From Candidatus Binatia bacterium (GTDB taxonomy: Bacteria; Desulfobacterota; Binatia; UBA12015): a stretch of DNA of 64,000 nucleotides. This document shows positions 42,537 through 51,053 of the stretch, in pieces. Location of the stretch: assembly GCA_029243485.1 (NCBI GenBank), contig JAQWRY010000052.1:62001-126000 (forward strand). Direction: 5' to 3'. Positions within the stretch are counted from its first letter, which is position 1; every line of letters starts with the position of its first letter. The notes below the pieces were generated by a model. The model saw nothing but the letters and a program-made list of their open reading frames with translations. It was not told the DNA's origin and made no database searches. The position numbers and the translations under genes were made by a program.

Positions 42537-43688
42537 TCAGTCGAGCCGCTCGATGATGGTGACGTTCGCCTGCCCGCCGCCCTCGCACATCGTCTGGAGG
42601 CCGTATCGGCCACCCGTGCGCTCGAGCTCGTGCAGCAGCGTCGTCATGAGCTTGGCGCCCGTCGCGCCGAGCGGGTGTCCGAGAGCGATGGCACCACCGT
42701 TCACGTTCACCTTGTCCAAGTCGGCACCGGTCTCCTTCTGCCATGCGAGGACGACCGACGCGAAGGCCTCATTGATCTCGACGAGGTCCATGTCCTCGAT
42801 CTTCATGCCCGTCTTCCCCAGAGCATAGGCCGTCGCCGGGATGGGCGCGGTCAACATCCACACGGGATCCGCGCCGCGGACGCTCAAGTGGTGGATTCGC
42901 GCGCGGGGCTTCAGGCCGTACTTCTTCACCGCCGCCTCAGAGGCGACGAGGATCGCTGCCGATGCGTCGGAGATCTGGCTGGCGACCGCTGCCGTGATGC
43001 GTCCGCCCTCTTGCAGGGTCGGGAGCGTCGCCATCTTGTCCAGATTCGTCTCGCGCGGCGTCTCGTCGACGAGAAGGTCTCCGATCGGAACGATCTCCTT
43101 CTCGAAGCGGCCGCCCTTGATCGCGCCCCAGGCGCGCTCGTTGGACTGCAGCGCGAACTCTTCCATGTCCCGACGGGAGATGTCCCATTTCTCGGCGATC
43201 ATCTCCGCCGATCGGAACTGCGAGACCTCTTGCGTGCCGTAGCGCTCGACCCAGCCCTTGGACGACGAGAACGGATCCGTGAAGCCCAGGGGCTCCGCGC
43301 ACGTCATCGCCGACGAGATCGGGATCATGTTCATGCTCTGAACGCCGCCCGCGACGACCACGTCGCTCGTGCCGCTCATCACCGCCTGCGCCGCGAAGTG
43401 CACGGCCTGCTGCGACGACCCGCACTGCCGGTCGATCGTGGTACCCGGCACTTCGTCCGGGAGCCCGGCCGCGAGCCAGCAGGTGCGCGCGATGTCACCG
43501 GCCTGCGGGCCGATCGTGTCGACGCAGCCGAAGACGACATCTTCGACGATGTGCGGGTCGATGCCCGTGCGCTCGACGAGCGCCTTCAGCGAGTGGGCGC
43601 CGAGATCCGCCGGGTGCATGCCGGCGAGCTTGCCCTTCTTGCGGCCGGTCGGGCTCCGCAGGGCATCGATGATGTACGCTTCAGGCAT
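42537..43688 (-). CDS. Acetyl-CoA acetyltransferase (FadA-type thiolase)
   Basis: This 383-aa canonical thiolase has nucleophilic Cys in TIDRQCGSSQQAVHFAAQA, GGAIALGHPLGATGAKLM and the C-terminal catalytic Cys in MCEGGGQANVTIIERL. It should cleave a 3-ketoacyl-CoA into acetyl-CoA and a shortened acyl-CoA. The sequence resembles FadA5/FadA6-type thiolases of steroid catabolism, but ordinary beta-oxidation members look alike by eye. It sits between the Ltp-like thiolase and the SDR with 12- and 27-base gaps, on the same strand. Confidence 0.92.
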   Translation of the reverse strand: MPEAYIIDALRSPTGRKKGKLAGMHPADLGAHSLKALVERTGIDPHIVEDVVFGCVDTIGPQAGDIARTCWLAAGLPDEVPGTTIDRQCGSSQQAVHFAAQAVMSGTSDVVVAGGVQSMNMIPISSAMTCAEPLGFTDPFSSSKGWVERYGTQEVSQFRSAEMIAEKWDISRRDMEEFALQSNERAWGAIKGGRFEKEIVPIGDLLVDETPRETNLDKMATLPTLQEGGRITAAVASQISDASAAILVASEAAVKKYGLKPRARIHHLSVRGADPVWMLTAPIPATAYALGKTGMKIEDMDLVEINEAFASVVLAWQKETGADLDKVNVNGGAIALGHPLGATGAKLMTTLLHELERTGGRYGLQTMCEGGGQANVTIIERLD

Positions 43689-43700
43689 CGGAAGAGCTCC

Positions 43701-44888
43701 TTACTTGGAAACGATGACGGACGACCCGTGTCCGAACAGGCCCTGGTTGGCGGTGATTCCGGCTTTCGCGTTCTCGACCTGACGGCCCTCGGCCTGACCT
43801 CGAATCTGCCAGGTGAGTTCACAGACCTGAGCGATCGCCTGCGCCGGAACGGCTTCACCGAAGCAGCCCAGCCCACCGCTCGGATTGACCGGCACACGGC
43901 CGCCGATCGTGGTCTCGCCATCGTTCAACAGCTTCTCGGCTTCGCCGGGCTTGCAGAGACCGATGTTCTCGTACCAATCGAGTTCGAGAGCGGTCGAGAG
44001 ATCGTAGACCTCGGCCATGCTCATGTCCTCAGGCCCCATGCTGGCCTGTTCGTACGCGTTGGTCGCGATCGAATCCCGGAAAGGCGTCTCGGGAACGCCG
44101 ACGGTGTGCGCCGAATCGGTCGCGAAGTTCGGCATCTCGATCACGTCGTTCGGGTACTGCGGCGTAACGGTGGAGATGGCCTTGATCTTCACCGGGTCCG
44201 TCGTGTGCTTGCGGGCGTACTCCATGCTGCAGATCACGACCGCCGCCCCGCCATCGCTCGTCGCGCAGATGTCGAGAAGACGAAGGGGGTCGGAGACGAG
44301 CGCGGAGTTCTGGATCGCCTCCTCGGTGACTTCCTTCCGGTAGCGCGCGTTCTTGTTGTGCAGACCATGGCGCGAATTCTTCACCTTCACTTTGGCGAAG
44401 TCGCTCTGGGTCGCACCGTAGAGATCCATGCGGCGACGAGCGTAGAGGCCGAAGTAGATCGGGTTCGTCGCACCGAGCAGGTGGAACCGGAGCCAGTCCG
44501 GGTCGTCCTTCCGGTCACCGCCGGTTGGGCCGAAGAAGCCCTTCGGCGCGGCATCGGCGCCGACGACGAGAGCGACGTCGCACATTCCGGCGAGGATGTG
44601 TGCGCGGGCCGTCGCGAGAGCCTGCGTGCCACTCGCGCACGCACCGTAGGAGCTCACGACGGGAACACCTGTCCAGCCGAGGGCCTGCGCAAACGAAGCG
44701 CCGGACACGAAGCCCGGGTAACCGTTCCGCACCGTCTCACCGCCGGCGATGAGTTGGATGTCCTTCCACGCGAGACCTGCGTCGTCGAGGGCATCGTTGG
44801 CGGCCTGAACGCCGTACTCCACGAAGTTGCGGCCCCACTTCCCGAACGGGTGCATGGCCGCTCCCAGAATGGCGACTTCCTTGGCCAT
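43701..44888 (-). CDS. Lipid-transfer-protein-like thiolase
   Basis: This 395-aa thiolase-fold protein starts at ATG 44888. The nucleophile region SSYGACASGTQALATAR keeps a Cys. The C-terminal motif is NPSGGLGCFGEAVPAQ rather than GHPLGATG, as usual in the Ltp/lipid-transfer group. It follows its DUF35 partner by 2 bases. Its length and motifs differ from both the SCP-x enzyme at 5884 and the Cys-less protein at 3685, so three different classes of DUF35-linked thiolase are present. A role in branched or steroid side-chain cleavage is possible. Confidence 0.87.
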   Translation of the reverse strand: MAKEVAILGAAMHPFGKWGRNFVEYGVQAANDALDDAGLAWKDIQLIAGGETVRNGYPGFVSGASFAQALGWTGVPVVSSYGACASGTQALATARAHILAGMCDVALVVGADAAPKGFFGPTGGDRKDDPDWLRFHLLGATNPIYFGLYARRRMDLYGATQSDFAKVKVKNSRHGLHNKNARYRKEVTEEAIQNSALVSDPLRLLDICATSDGGAAVVICSMEYARKHTTDPVKIKAISTVTPQYPNDVIEMPNFATDSAHTVGVPETPFRDSIATNAYEQASMGPEDMSMAEVYDLSTALELDWYENIGLCKPGEAEKLLNDGETTIGGRVPVNPSGGLGCFGEAVPAQAIAQVCELTWQIRGQAEGRQVENAKAGITANQGLFGHGSSVIVSK

Positions 44889-44890
44889 GA

Positions 44891-45334
44891 TCAGTTCCCC
44901 TCCGTCACGGGTTTCCACTTCCAGATGATGTACTCGTTGTCGTCGTCCTCGTAGAGCTGGTCGAGGACGAGCTGCATCTCCATCCCAACCTTCAGGTCGG
45001 CGATTTCGACATCGGCGACGACCTGACCCAGAACGACCATCTTCTCCTGGTCGAGTTCGACCGCGGCGATGATGTACGGCACGAACGGGTCCGCAGCGAC
45101 GTAGGGCTTCGGCGGCGGGTAGCAGTTGTTCGTGTAGGACCAGAGCTTGCCACGCTGGCTGAGCGGGACCTCCGTGAACTCGGAGCCCCTACAGCCGGGG
45201 TTCCGACAGAAGAATGTCTCCTTCGGGAAGAAGTAGCTCTTGCAGTCGTTGCACTGGCTGCCCAACAGGGCGGCTTCGCCGTCGGCGATGAACCAGCCGT
45301 CGACGGCCGGAACCCGGTTCTTCTGGTTGCTCAT
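44891..45334 (-). CDS. DUF35 OB-fold zinc-ribbon protein
   Basis: This 147-aa partner of the downstream Ltp-like thiolase has a four-Cys ribbon CNDCKSYFFPKETFFC and PGC at about residues 28-48. The OB domain contains DPFVPYIIAAVELDQEKMVV, and the C-terminal tail is acidic with Trp residues (YIIWKWKPV). The stop is 2 bases before the thiolase start. The acyl-CoA dehydrogenase gene at 45365 follows the same direction 30 bases upstream, so all these genes probably belong to a single long transcript. Confidence 0.87.
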   Translation of the reverse strand: MSNQKNRVPAVDGWFIADGEAALLGSQCNDCKSYFFPKETFFCRNPGCRGSEFTEVPLSQRGKLWSYTNNCYPPPKPYVAADPFVPYIIAAVELDQEKMVVLGQVVADVEIADLKVGMEMQLVLDQLYEDDDNEYIIWKWKPVTEGN

Positions 45335-45364
45335 ATCGTGTTGGACCCTTGTGAGACTTCGCGG

Positions 45365-46420
45365 TCAAACCCGCGCGCTGAATCCGAAAGAAGGGGCCGG
45401 CGCGTCGGAATCGAGTACGGCGTCGGCGATGCGCCGGCGGTGCCAGCGCCGACTGCCCCAGGCGGCTTCGAGCGCCCAGGCGCGTTTCATCCAGAGGTGG
45501 AGATCCACTTCCCAGGTGTAACCGATCGCACCGTGTACCTGCAGAGTGGTCTTGGCGGCGAGATTCGATGCTTCCGACGCCGCCGCGATGGCCTGCGAGA
45601 CGTCGATGGAGCGCGCCGGATCCGAGTGCGCCACGGAGTGCGACGCGCGGTAGATCAGAGGCCGCGCGAACTCCGTCTTGACCTGCACCGTCGCGAGCAT
45701 GTGCTTGATGGCCTGGAACGAGCCGATCGGCTTTCCGAACTGCTCGCGCTGCTTCGCGTACTCGACCGCGATCTCGACCATCCGGTGCGCCATCCCGACG
45801 AGTTGGGCTGCGACGGCCAGTGCGCCACGATCGATCGCTGCGGCCAACACCGTGGCGGCAAGTTCGCCCTCTGCGATCTGTGTCTTCGAAGACGGCGTGA
45901 AGTCCACCGTAAACAAGCGGCGCGAAGCGTCGGAACAGACCTGCGCCGTGAGCTGCACCTCTGCGCGCGGCAACGCGTGCAGCGCGCCATCACGCTCGAG
46001 AAGGAGGAGGTCGGCAACGTGGGCATCCGCCACCACCGGACTCAGCCGATGGCCGACCGTGAGGATGGCCTCACCGGCCGCGACCTTGGGAAGCCACTCC
46101 TCGGCACAGGGTCCGCCGACTTCCGCAAGAAGCGGCACCCCGACGGCTGCGGTCTCCACGATAGGCTCCGGGAGTGCGACCCGTCCGGTCTCCTCGAGGA
46201 GCAGGACGAGGTCCATCTCGTTCATTCCGAGGCCGCCGTGACCCTCGGGGACGAGCATGCCCAGGATTCCCAACCCCGCCAGCTTGGCCCACAGGTCTTT
46301 CGAGCGGCCCGTCTCGGTTTCCCAGAGACTACGGACGAGCTCGGGCGTGCATTCCTTGCCTAAGAAGCCCCGCAGATTGTCGCGGAACATCCGCTGGTCT
46401 TCGCTGAAGTCGAATTGCAC
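45365..46420 (-). CDS. Acyl-CoA dehydrogenase (small-subunit type)
   Basis: This protein of about 351 aa starts with FDFSEDQRMFRDNLRGFL, the usual N-terminus of the family. GTG 46420 is the best start, although GGAGG lies directly against it; TTG 46438 is an alternative. It contains MLVPEGHGGLGMNEMDLVL, FGKPIGSFQAIKHMLATVQ and the late VHGAIGYTWEVDLHLWMKRA. Like the 40451 product it lacks the usual C-terminal catalytic Glu region and is short, as in the beta subunits of steroid-type alpha2beta2 dehydrogenases. It is first in the run of catabolic genes ending at 39190. Confidence 0.83.
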   Translation of the reverse strand: MQFDFSEDQRMFRDNLRGFLGKECTPELVRSLWETETGRSKDLWAKLAGLGILGMLVPEGHGGLGMNEMDLVLLLEETGRVALPEPIVETAAVGVPLLAEVGGPCAEEWLPKVAAGEAILTVGHRLSPVVADAHVADLLLLERDGALHALPRAEVQLTAQVCSDASRRLFTVDFTPSSKTQIAEGELAATVLAAAIDRGALAVAAQLVGMAHRMVEIAVEYAKQREQFGKPIGSFQAIKHMLATVQVKTEFARPLIYRASHSVAHSDPARSIDVSQAIAAASEASNLAAKTTLQVHGAIGYTWEVDLHLWMKRAWALEAAWGSRRWHRRRIADAVLDSDAPAPSFGFSARV

Positions 46421-46513
46421 CCTCCGAAACTGGAGCAATCGGAGGGGTTCGTTGCAACTTTCCGATTTCTTGCGGGTTTTGCCCGGCTCTGCCTGCAAAG
46501 CCCCGGGGCGGGA

Positions 46514-46608
46514 TCAGTCGAGGCAGGGCTGGCTGGCCGTTGCGAAGACGTTGTCCTTCCACATGTTCGATCCGCAGCCGGCGATGTCATCGGCCAGGCG
46601 GAAGATCG
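46514..46608 (-). pseudogene. Short relic of a beta-helix-type secreted protein C-terminus
   Basis: Between the acyl-CoA dehydrogenase and the beta-propeller-like gene, one frame reads LADDIAGCGSNMWKDNVFAT and then ASQPCLD before a stop at 46514. The pattern N-x-W-x-x-N-x-F-x-T-x-x-x-x-C is common at the end of right-handed beta-helix repeat proteins. A stop codon lies a few codons upstream and no other part of such a gene is visible, so it would be a fragment. A chance resemblance cannot be excluded. Confidence 0.3.
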
Positions 46609-46644
46609 GCCCGAGTTACAGGGAAACGAGCAGCGGTGGCAAAC

Positions 46645-48084
46645 CTAAGGCGGACAGCCTTCCCCCGACACGTGCCGGACACGCCACAGCTTCGCCCCGT
46701 CGTTCTTCGACTCGGCGGACGGGCCGTACTCGACGCAGTAGCGATCCCCGCCGGGGAATCGGAGAGTCGCGTGTCCATCGGTACCGGGTGCGGGCGGCAC
46801 GATGTCGAGGGGACCGTTCTTCCCCAGGAGGACGACCTTCAGCGAGAATGTCCCACTTGCGGACTTGCGGAGCACCACCTTCTTCACGGGCCCCTGTTCG
46901 CCGCGGGGGTCGGAGTAGACGAACCCGGTCGGGCCGAGCGCGCGCCAGAAACTCTTCCCTTTAGAGTCCGCGCCGGCCAGGAGGACGAACGTCTGCGTCG
47001 TGCCGTTGCCGCCATTCGCCGCGACGTCGAGCACCGCGCCCGAGACGAGCGGCGTGCCAACGATCGTGTCCGGGCTAGCCACCTCCTTCGCCGTCACGAC
47101 GACCTTGCGCTTCGTCGGGTCCGTCCCCGCGCTGGCATCCCTCACGAAAAGGCGCTTCCCGAGAAGGGTCTGGTCCCCAAGGATCTCGTCGATCCGGTGG
47201 ATCGGCTGGGACACGAACTCGCTCACGCTCGAATAGCTCGAGCCGTCGATCGAAAACGCGAGAGTCTCGCCCTGGACCTCCGGGGCAACGGCAATCGGAC
47301 ACGGCGCCGTCGCAAGGGCCTGCGCGATCGAGTCGGCGGGGCCGCGCTCCCAGAGAAGCGCCTGCGTGTACGTTCGGACGGCGATTCGATTGCCCGCCGC
47401 GGACACGTCCCCCCCCGTCGCGGAGTGCACGAACTCCGGACCGGAGAACGGGATCGTCGCCACCTCGGCCAACGTCACCCGGACGCCGTCTTGATGCGGG
47501 AAGGGGTAACGGAACACGTGGCTCACCCCGTCCGTGCATCCAGACGCCCCACGACACTTCGTCACGACGAACAGGTCTCCGGTAAGTGGGTCCGAGAGCA
47601 ACGTTTCCGCGTCGTGTGCGCCAACGGGATACTCCATCTCGAGCGCGACCGCCGTGCCGAGATCAATCTCGACACCCTGCGTCTCAGGATCAACCAGGGG
47701 CTCGGGGACGCGATAGACCGTGATGAACGAGCGGGCGGCCGGGTTGTCTCCAATGTCCGCGAGATAGAGATACGTTACGCCGGGCGCAGGCCCCGGCCCC
47801 CGCGCCATGTCTTCCCAATCCACGGCCGAAACCCCGGTGAGATTGTAAGTCGCCAGCACGGTCCCATCGGCCCGCATCGCAAACGTACGCGCCGTATCTC
47901 CGGAATCGTTGTGAACCCAGAAGACACCCGGGTTCTGTTCGCTCGCGACGAGACCCGACGCCTCGTTCACCGCAAGGCTCTGCAGCATTCCCGTCGTCAC
48001 CGGCGGGAAGAAGTCGGGGCACGTCTGACCGTAGGCGGCCGACGGCAACACAGCAGCAAGGAGAAAGAGGAGGAATCGACGCAT
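46645..48084 (-). CDS. Secreted beta-propeller-like protein
   Basis: This 479-aa exported protein starts at ATG 48084 with GAGGA upstream. The signal peptide is RRFLLFLLAAVLPSAAYG. Residues about 35-300 contain repeated strands such as GVFWVHNDSGDTARTFAM, VDWEDMARGPGPAPG and YLADIGDNPAARSFITVYRV, a pattern seen in phytase/YncE-like propeller proteins found in many soil bacteria. The C-terminal 170 residues are a separate beta-rich domain ending in CVEYGPSAE and SGEGCPP, with paired Cys. No catalytic site is evident; binding or structural roles are possible. Confidence 0.65.
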   Translation of the reverse strand: MRRFLLFLLAAVLPSAAYGQTCPDFFPPVTTGMLQSLAVNEASGLVASEQNPGVFWVHNDSGDTARTFAMRADGTVLATYNLTGVSAVDWEDMARGPGPAPGVTYLYLADIGDNPAARSFITVYRVPEPLVDPETQGVEIDLGTAVALEMEYPVGAHDAETLLSDPLTGDLFVVTKCRGASGCTDGVSHVFRYPFPHQDGVRVTLAEVATIPFSGPEFVHSATGGDVSAAGNRIAVRTYTQALLWERGPADSIAQALATAPCPIAVAPEVQGETLAFSIDGSSYSSVSEFVSQPIHRIDEILGDQTLLGKRLFVRDASAGTDPTKRKVVVTAKEVASPDTIVGTPLVSGAVLDVAANGGNGTTQTFVLLAGADSKGKSFWRALGPTGFVYSDPRGEQGPVKKVVLRKSASGTFSLKVVLLGKNGPLDIVPPAPGTDGHATLRFPGGDRYCVEYGPSAESKNDGAKLWRVRHVSGEGCPP

Positions 48085-48178
48085 TCGTAGGTCCTCGAGA
48101 CGCTCCCGAGCGTAGGCCGGCGCCGCAGCTTGGTCAACAGCGGTTCCCTTCCATGCCGAGGCAGGTATTGTCGGCCGC

Positions 48179-49426
48179 ATGCTCGAAGCCAGCCATCGCT
48201 ACTTCCACCAAGCCGCCGAGGTCCTCGGTCTCTCGCCAAACATCCGTGAGATCCTCATCACACCGCGACGCGTGATGAAGGTGGAGATCGTGACCGAGGG
48301 CGACGACGGGGTCCTGAGCCGCCACATAGGGTTCCGCGTGCAACACAACAATGCGCGCGGCCCGTACAAGGGCGGCCTGCGCTATCACCCGTCGATGGAC
48401 GAAAACCACGCATCGGCGCTCGCAAACCTGATGACGTGGAAAACCGCCATTGTGAACATCCCGTTCGGCGGTGCGAAGGGCGGCATCAACTGCGACCCGG
48501 CGACAATGAGCATACCGGAGCTCGCTCGCGTCACCCGGACGTTCGTCGAACGGACGAAGGAGATCATGGGTCCGACGATCGACATCCCGGCCCCCGACGT
48601 GAACACAAACGCGCAGGTCATGGCCTGGATCATGGACGAGTACTCGCGCCACGAGGGCTTCTCACCGGCCGTCGTCACCGGAAAGCCACTTCATCTCTTC
48701 GGATCGCTCGGCCGCGACGAGGCAACGGGCCGCGGCGTGATGTACGCGCTGCGCGAGGCCCTTCGCGATGAAGGCAAGCGCCTGGCGGACGTCACCGTCG
48801 CAATCCAGGGATTCGGCAACGTCGGCAGTCACGCCGCCCGTCTGATCGACCAGGAGGGCGGCAAGATCCTCGCCGTCGCCGACCACCTCGGCGGTGTTTC
48901 GAAAGCGGATGGCCTCGACGTACCGGCTCTCTTCTCTTGGGCGGGGGAACACCACACGGTGAAGGGCTTTCCGGGCGGCGAGTCGTTCGAGGGCTCCGAA
49001 GTCATCACGTGGCCGGCCGACGTCCTCATCCCGGCCGCCCTCGAGGACGCGATCACCGCGGACAATGCACCGGACGTACGCGCATCGATCATCGTCGAAG
49101 CCGCCAACGGACCCACCACGCCCGACGCGAACGAGATCTTGCGGAAGCGCGGCGTCACGATCGTCCCCGACATCCTCGCAAACGCCGGCGGCGTCACCGT
49201 GAGTTATTTCGAGTGGGCACAGAATATCCAACAGTTCCGCTGGGAACTCGACCGGGTGAACGCGGAACTCGAGAAGGTCATGAGGCGCGCTTACCAGGAC
49301 GTGCGGGACATCGCGAAGGAGCGGAAGGTGGACCTGCGAACTGCGAGCTTCGTCTTGGGAATCCAACGGGTCGGGCTCGCGGCGATGTCTCGGACGCACA
49401 CGCGCGTGCCGATTGATTTCGCGTGA
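48179..49426 (+). CDS. gdhA: Glu/Leu-type glutamate dehydrogenase
   Basis: This 415-aa hexameric-type dehydrogenase converts glutamate to 2-oxoglutarate and ammonia with NAD(P). The substrate site includes GPYKGGLRYHPSMDENHASA and the catalytic Lys region PFGGAKGGI, followed by VPAPDVN-like PAPDVNTNAQVMAWIMDEYS. The Rossmann motif is VAIQGFGNVGSHAA. Length and motifs match the about 420-aa GluDH group of Gram-positives and archaea. The start ATG 48179 lies close to the divergent secreted-protein gene, with only about 95 bases for both promoters. The gene symbol follows family naming. Confidence 0.92.
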   Translation: MLEASHRYFHQAAEVLGLSPNIREILITPRRVMKVEIVTEGDDGVLSRHIGFRVQHNNARGPYKGGLRYHPSMDENHASALANLMTWKTAIVNIPFGGAKGGINCDPATMSIPELARVTRTFVERTKEIMGPTIDIPAPDVNTNAQVMAWIMDEYSRHEGFSPAVVTGKPLHLFGSLGRDEATGRGVMYALREALRDEGKRLADVTVAIQGFGNVGSHAARLIDQEGGKILAVADHLGGVSKADGLDVPALFSWAGEHHTVKGFPGGESFEGSEVITWPADVLIPAALEDAITADNAPDVRASIIVEAANGPTTPDANEILRKRGVTIVPDILANAGGVTVSYFEWAQNIQQFRWELDRVNAELEKVMRRAYQDVRDIAKERKVDLRTASFVLGIQRVGLAAMSRTHTRVPIDFA

Positions 49427-49529
49427 AGGGGAAGCCGGGGCGTACATCAGGTTGAAGAACGCCGTTCGCCGGAACGCCGCCGAGTGATGTCCGGCGTCTC
49501 GTCGACGCCGCTGGAATCGGCGTGGGGCG

Positions 49530-49907
49530 CTGGGCGATTTCGGGCGTTCGAGGGCGGCGGGCGGGATCATCGAGTACTCCGTGATGGGGAACCATCTTCA
49601 TCTGATCGTGGAAGCGCAGAGCGAGCTTGCGCTCTCACGCGGGCGGCAAGGACTCTTAATCCGGATCGCCAGAGCGCTCAATAAGCTCATGGGGCGCAGA
49701 GGGAAGGTCTTCACGGGTCGGTTTCACTCCCGCGTGCTCCGAACCGGGCGCGAGATTCAGAACGCGCTCGCCTACGTGCTCTGCAACGCGCGGAAGCACG
49801 GCCTCGCTCGCAACGGGCCGCGGGCCAAGCGCGCGAGTCGCCGGACGTCCGCGGCAGGCCCTCGTGCGCGCCGGTGGAGCAAGCAGCGGTGCTCACGCAC
49901 GTGGTAG
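49530..49907 (+). pseudogene. Truncated REP-associated (Y1) tyrosine transposase
   Basis: From about 49530 one frame reads RSRAAGGIIEYSVMGNHLHL and continues with LSRGRQGLLIRIARALNKLM and ARALNKLMGRRGKVFTGRFH to a stop at 49907. NHLHL is the HUH (His-hydrophobic-His) metal motif of Y1/REP-associated tyrosine transposases, and the rest matches the PF01797-type C-terminal half, including NALAYVLCNARKHG. The N-terminal quarter is missing or shifted, and the tail after about 49810 is Arg-rich and non-homologous. Its 3' end overlaps the convergent acyl-CoA dehydrogenase by 15 bases. It is probably inactive. Confidence 0.75.
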
Positions 49908-51053
49908 ACCGAGCAGCCGCTCGGCGATCACGTTGCGCTGGATCTCGTTCGTTCCCGCATAGATCGGGCCGGCGAGCGAGAACAGAAAGCCGTCGAGCCA
50001 CTGGCCCACGTCTCCCGCGGCCGGCGCGTGCGGAAGGAGCTCAGCCCGTGCTTCGAGGATTGCGAGTGCGGCCTCGTGCAGTTCCATGTCCATCTCGGAC
50101 CAGAAGATCTTGTTCAGCGACGCCTCGGACCCGATGCTGCCGCCCGCAACCAGACGGGTCGCCGTCTGATAGGTGCTCAGGCTGTACGCCTCGGCCTTGC
50201 TCCAGGCGCGGGTGACCGCGTCTCGAATCGTATCGTCGCATTCGTCGCGATGACGCTTGTACAGATCGACGAGACGCGCCGCGGCCGCCTGGAAGCGACC
50301 GGGGCTCCGCAACATCAGGCCCCGCTCGAACCCGGCGGTCGCCATCGCGACCGCCCAGCCCGCTCCGAGCTCACCGAGCTGGTTCCACTTCGGCACTCGC
50401 GCGTCCTCGAAGAAAACCTCGGCGAAGCTCGGCAGACCGTCGAGCTGAGAAATGGGTCGCACCGTCACGCCCGGCGTATCGAGCGGAACCAGGATGAACG
50501 TGAGGCCCTTGTGACGCGACGACTCCGGATCGGTCCGGAACATGCCGAACAACCAATCGGCGAAGACCGCTCGCGTCGACCAGATCTTCTGACCGTTCAG
50601 AACGAACTCGTCCCCGTCCATGTGCGCGGTGGACCGGATGGCCGCCATGTCGCTTCCCGCATTGGGCTCCGACCAACCCTGCGCCCAGATCTCCTCGCCG
50701 GAAGCCATCTTCGGGAGGAACCGCTCCTTCTGTTCGGGAGTTCCGTACTCCATGAGAGTCGGACCGAGCAGGAAGAGACCATTCTGGTTGAACCGCAGGG
50801 GCGCACCCACGCGCCAGTACTCCTCCTCGAAGATCAGCCATTCCAGGAGGTTCACACCACGACCGCCGTACTCCTTGGGCCACGAAACCATCGCCCAACC
50901 GGCATCGTTCAGCTTCCGTTCCCAATCACGGTGCGCCTGCGCACCTTCGGGAGTATCGAAGGACGGCAGCGGCGCAGCGGGGACGTTTGCTTCGAGCCAC
51001 GCGCGCGCCTCAGCGCGAAACGCCTCTTCGGCCGCGGTGTAGCGAAGATCCAT
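49893..51053 (-). CDS. Acyl-CoA dehydrogenase (large-subunit type)
   Basis: This 386-aa FadE-type flavoprotein starts at ATG 51053, which overlaps the enoyl-CoA hydratase stop (TGATG). It has WPKEYGGRGVNLLEWLIF, the FAD/substrate loop QGWSEPNAGSDMAAIR, GQKIWSTRAVFADWLFGM, and a C-terminal GTNEIQRNVIAERLLGLPR. The GTNEIQRN end is found in the alpha subunits of heteromeric steroid-type dehydrogenases and in many long-chain enzymes. It is the last gene of the IpdAB-like operon. Confidence 0.9.
   Translation of the reverse strand: MDLRYTAAEEAFRAEARAWLEANVPAAPLPSFDTPEGAQAHRDWERKLNDAGWAMVSWPKEYGGRGVNLLEWLIFEEEYWRVGAPLRFNQNGLFLLGPTLMEYGTPEQKERFLPKMASGEEIWAQGWSEPNAGSDMAAIRSTAHMDGDEFVLNGQKIWSTRAVFADWLFGMFRTDPESSRHKGLTFILVPLDTPGVTVRPISQLDGLPSFAEVFFEDARVPKWNQLGELGAGWAVAMATAGFERGLMLRSPGRFQAAAARLVDLYKRHRDECDDTIRDAVTRAWSKAEAYSLSTYQTATRLVAGGSIGSEASLNKIFWSEMDMELHEAALAILEARAELLPHAPAAGDVGQWLDGFLFSLAGPIYAGTNEIQRNVIAERLLGLPRA

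Noticed and set aside
41574-44954. A very long open frame on the plus strand (over 1,100 codons)
   Set aside because: It lies antisense to the dehydrogenase, SDR and two thiolase genes, has Arg/His/Asp-rich composition and no family motif. Long antisense frames are expected in GC-rich genes with strong third-position bias.
46540-48090. A 516-codon plus-strand frame opposite the secreted propeller-like gene
   Set aside because: Arg-rich antisense shadow; the minus strand has a signal peptide and propeller-like repeats.
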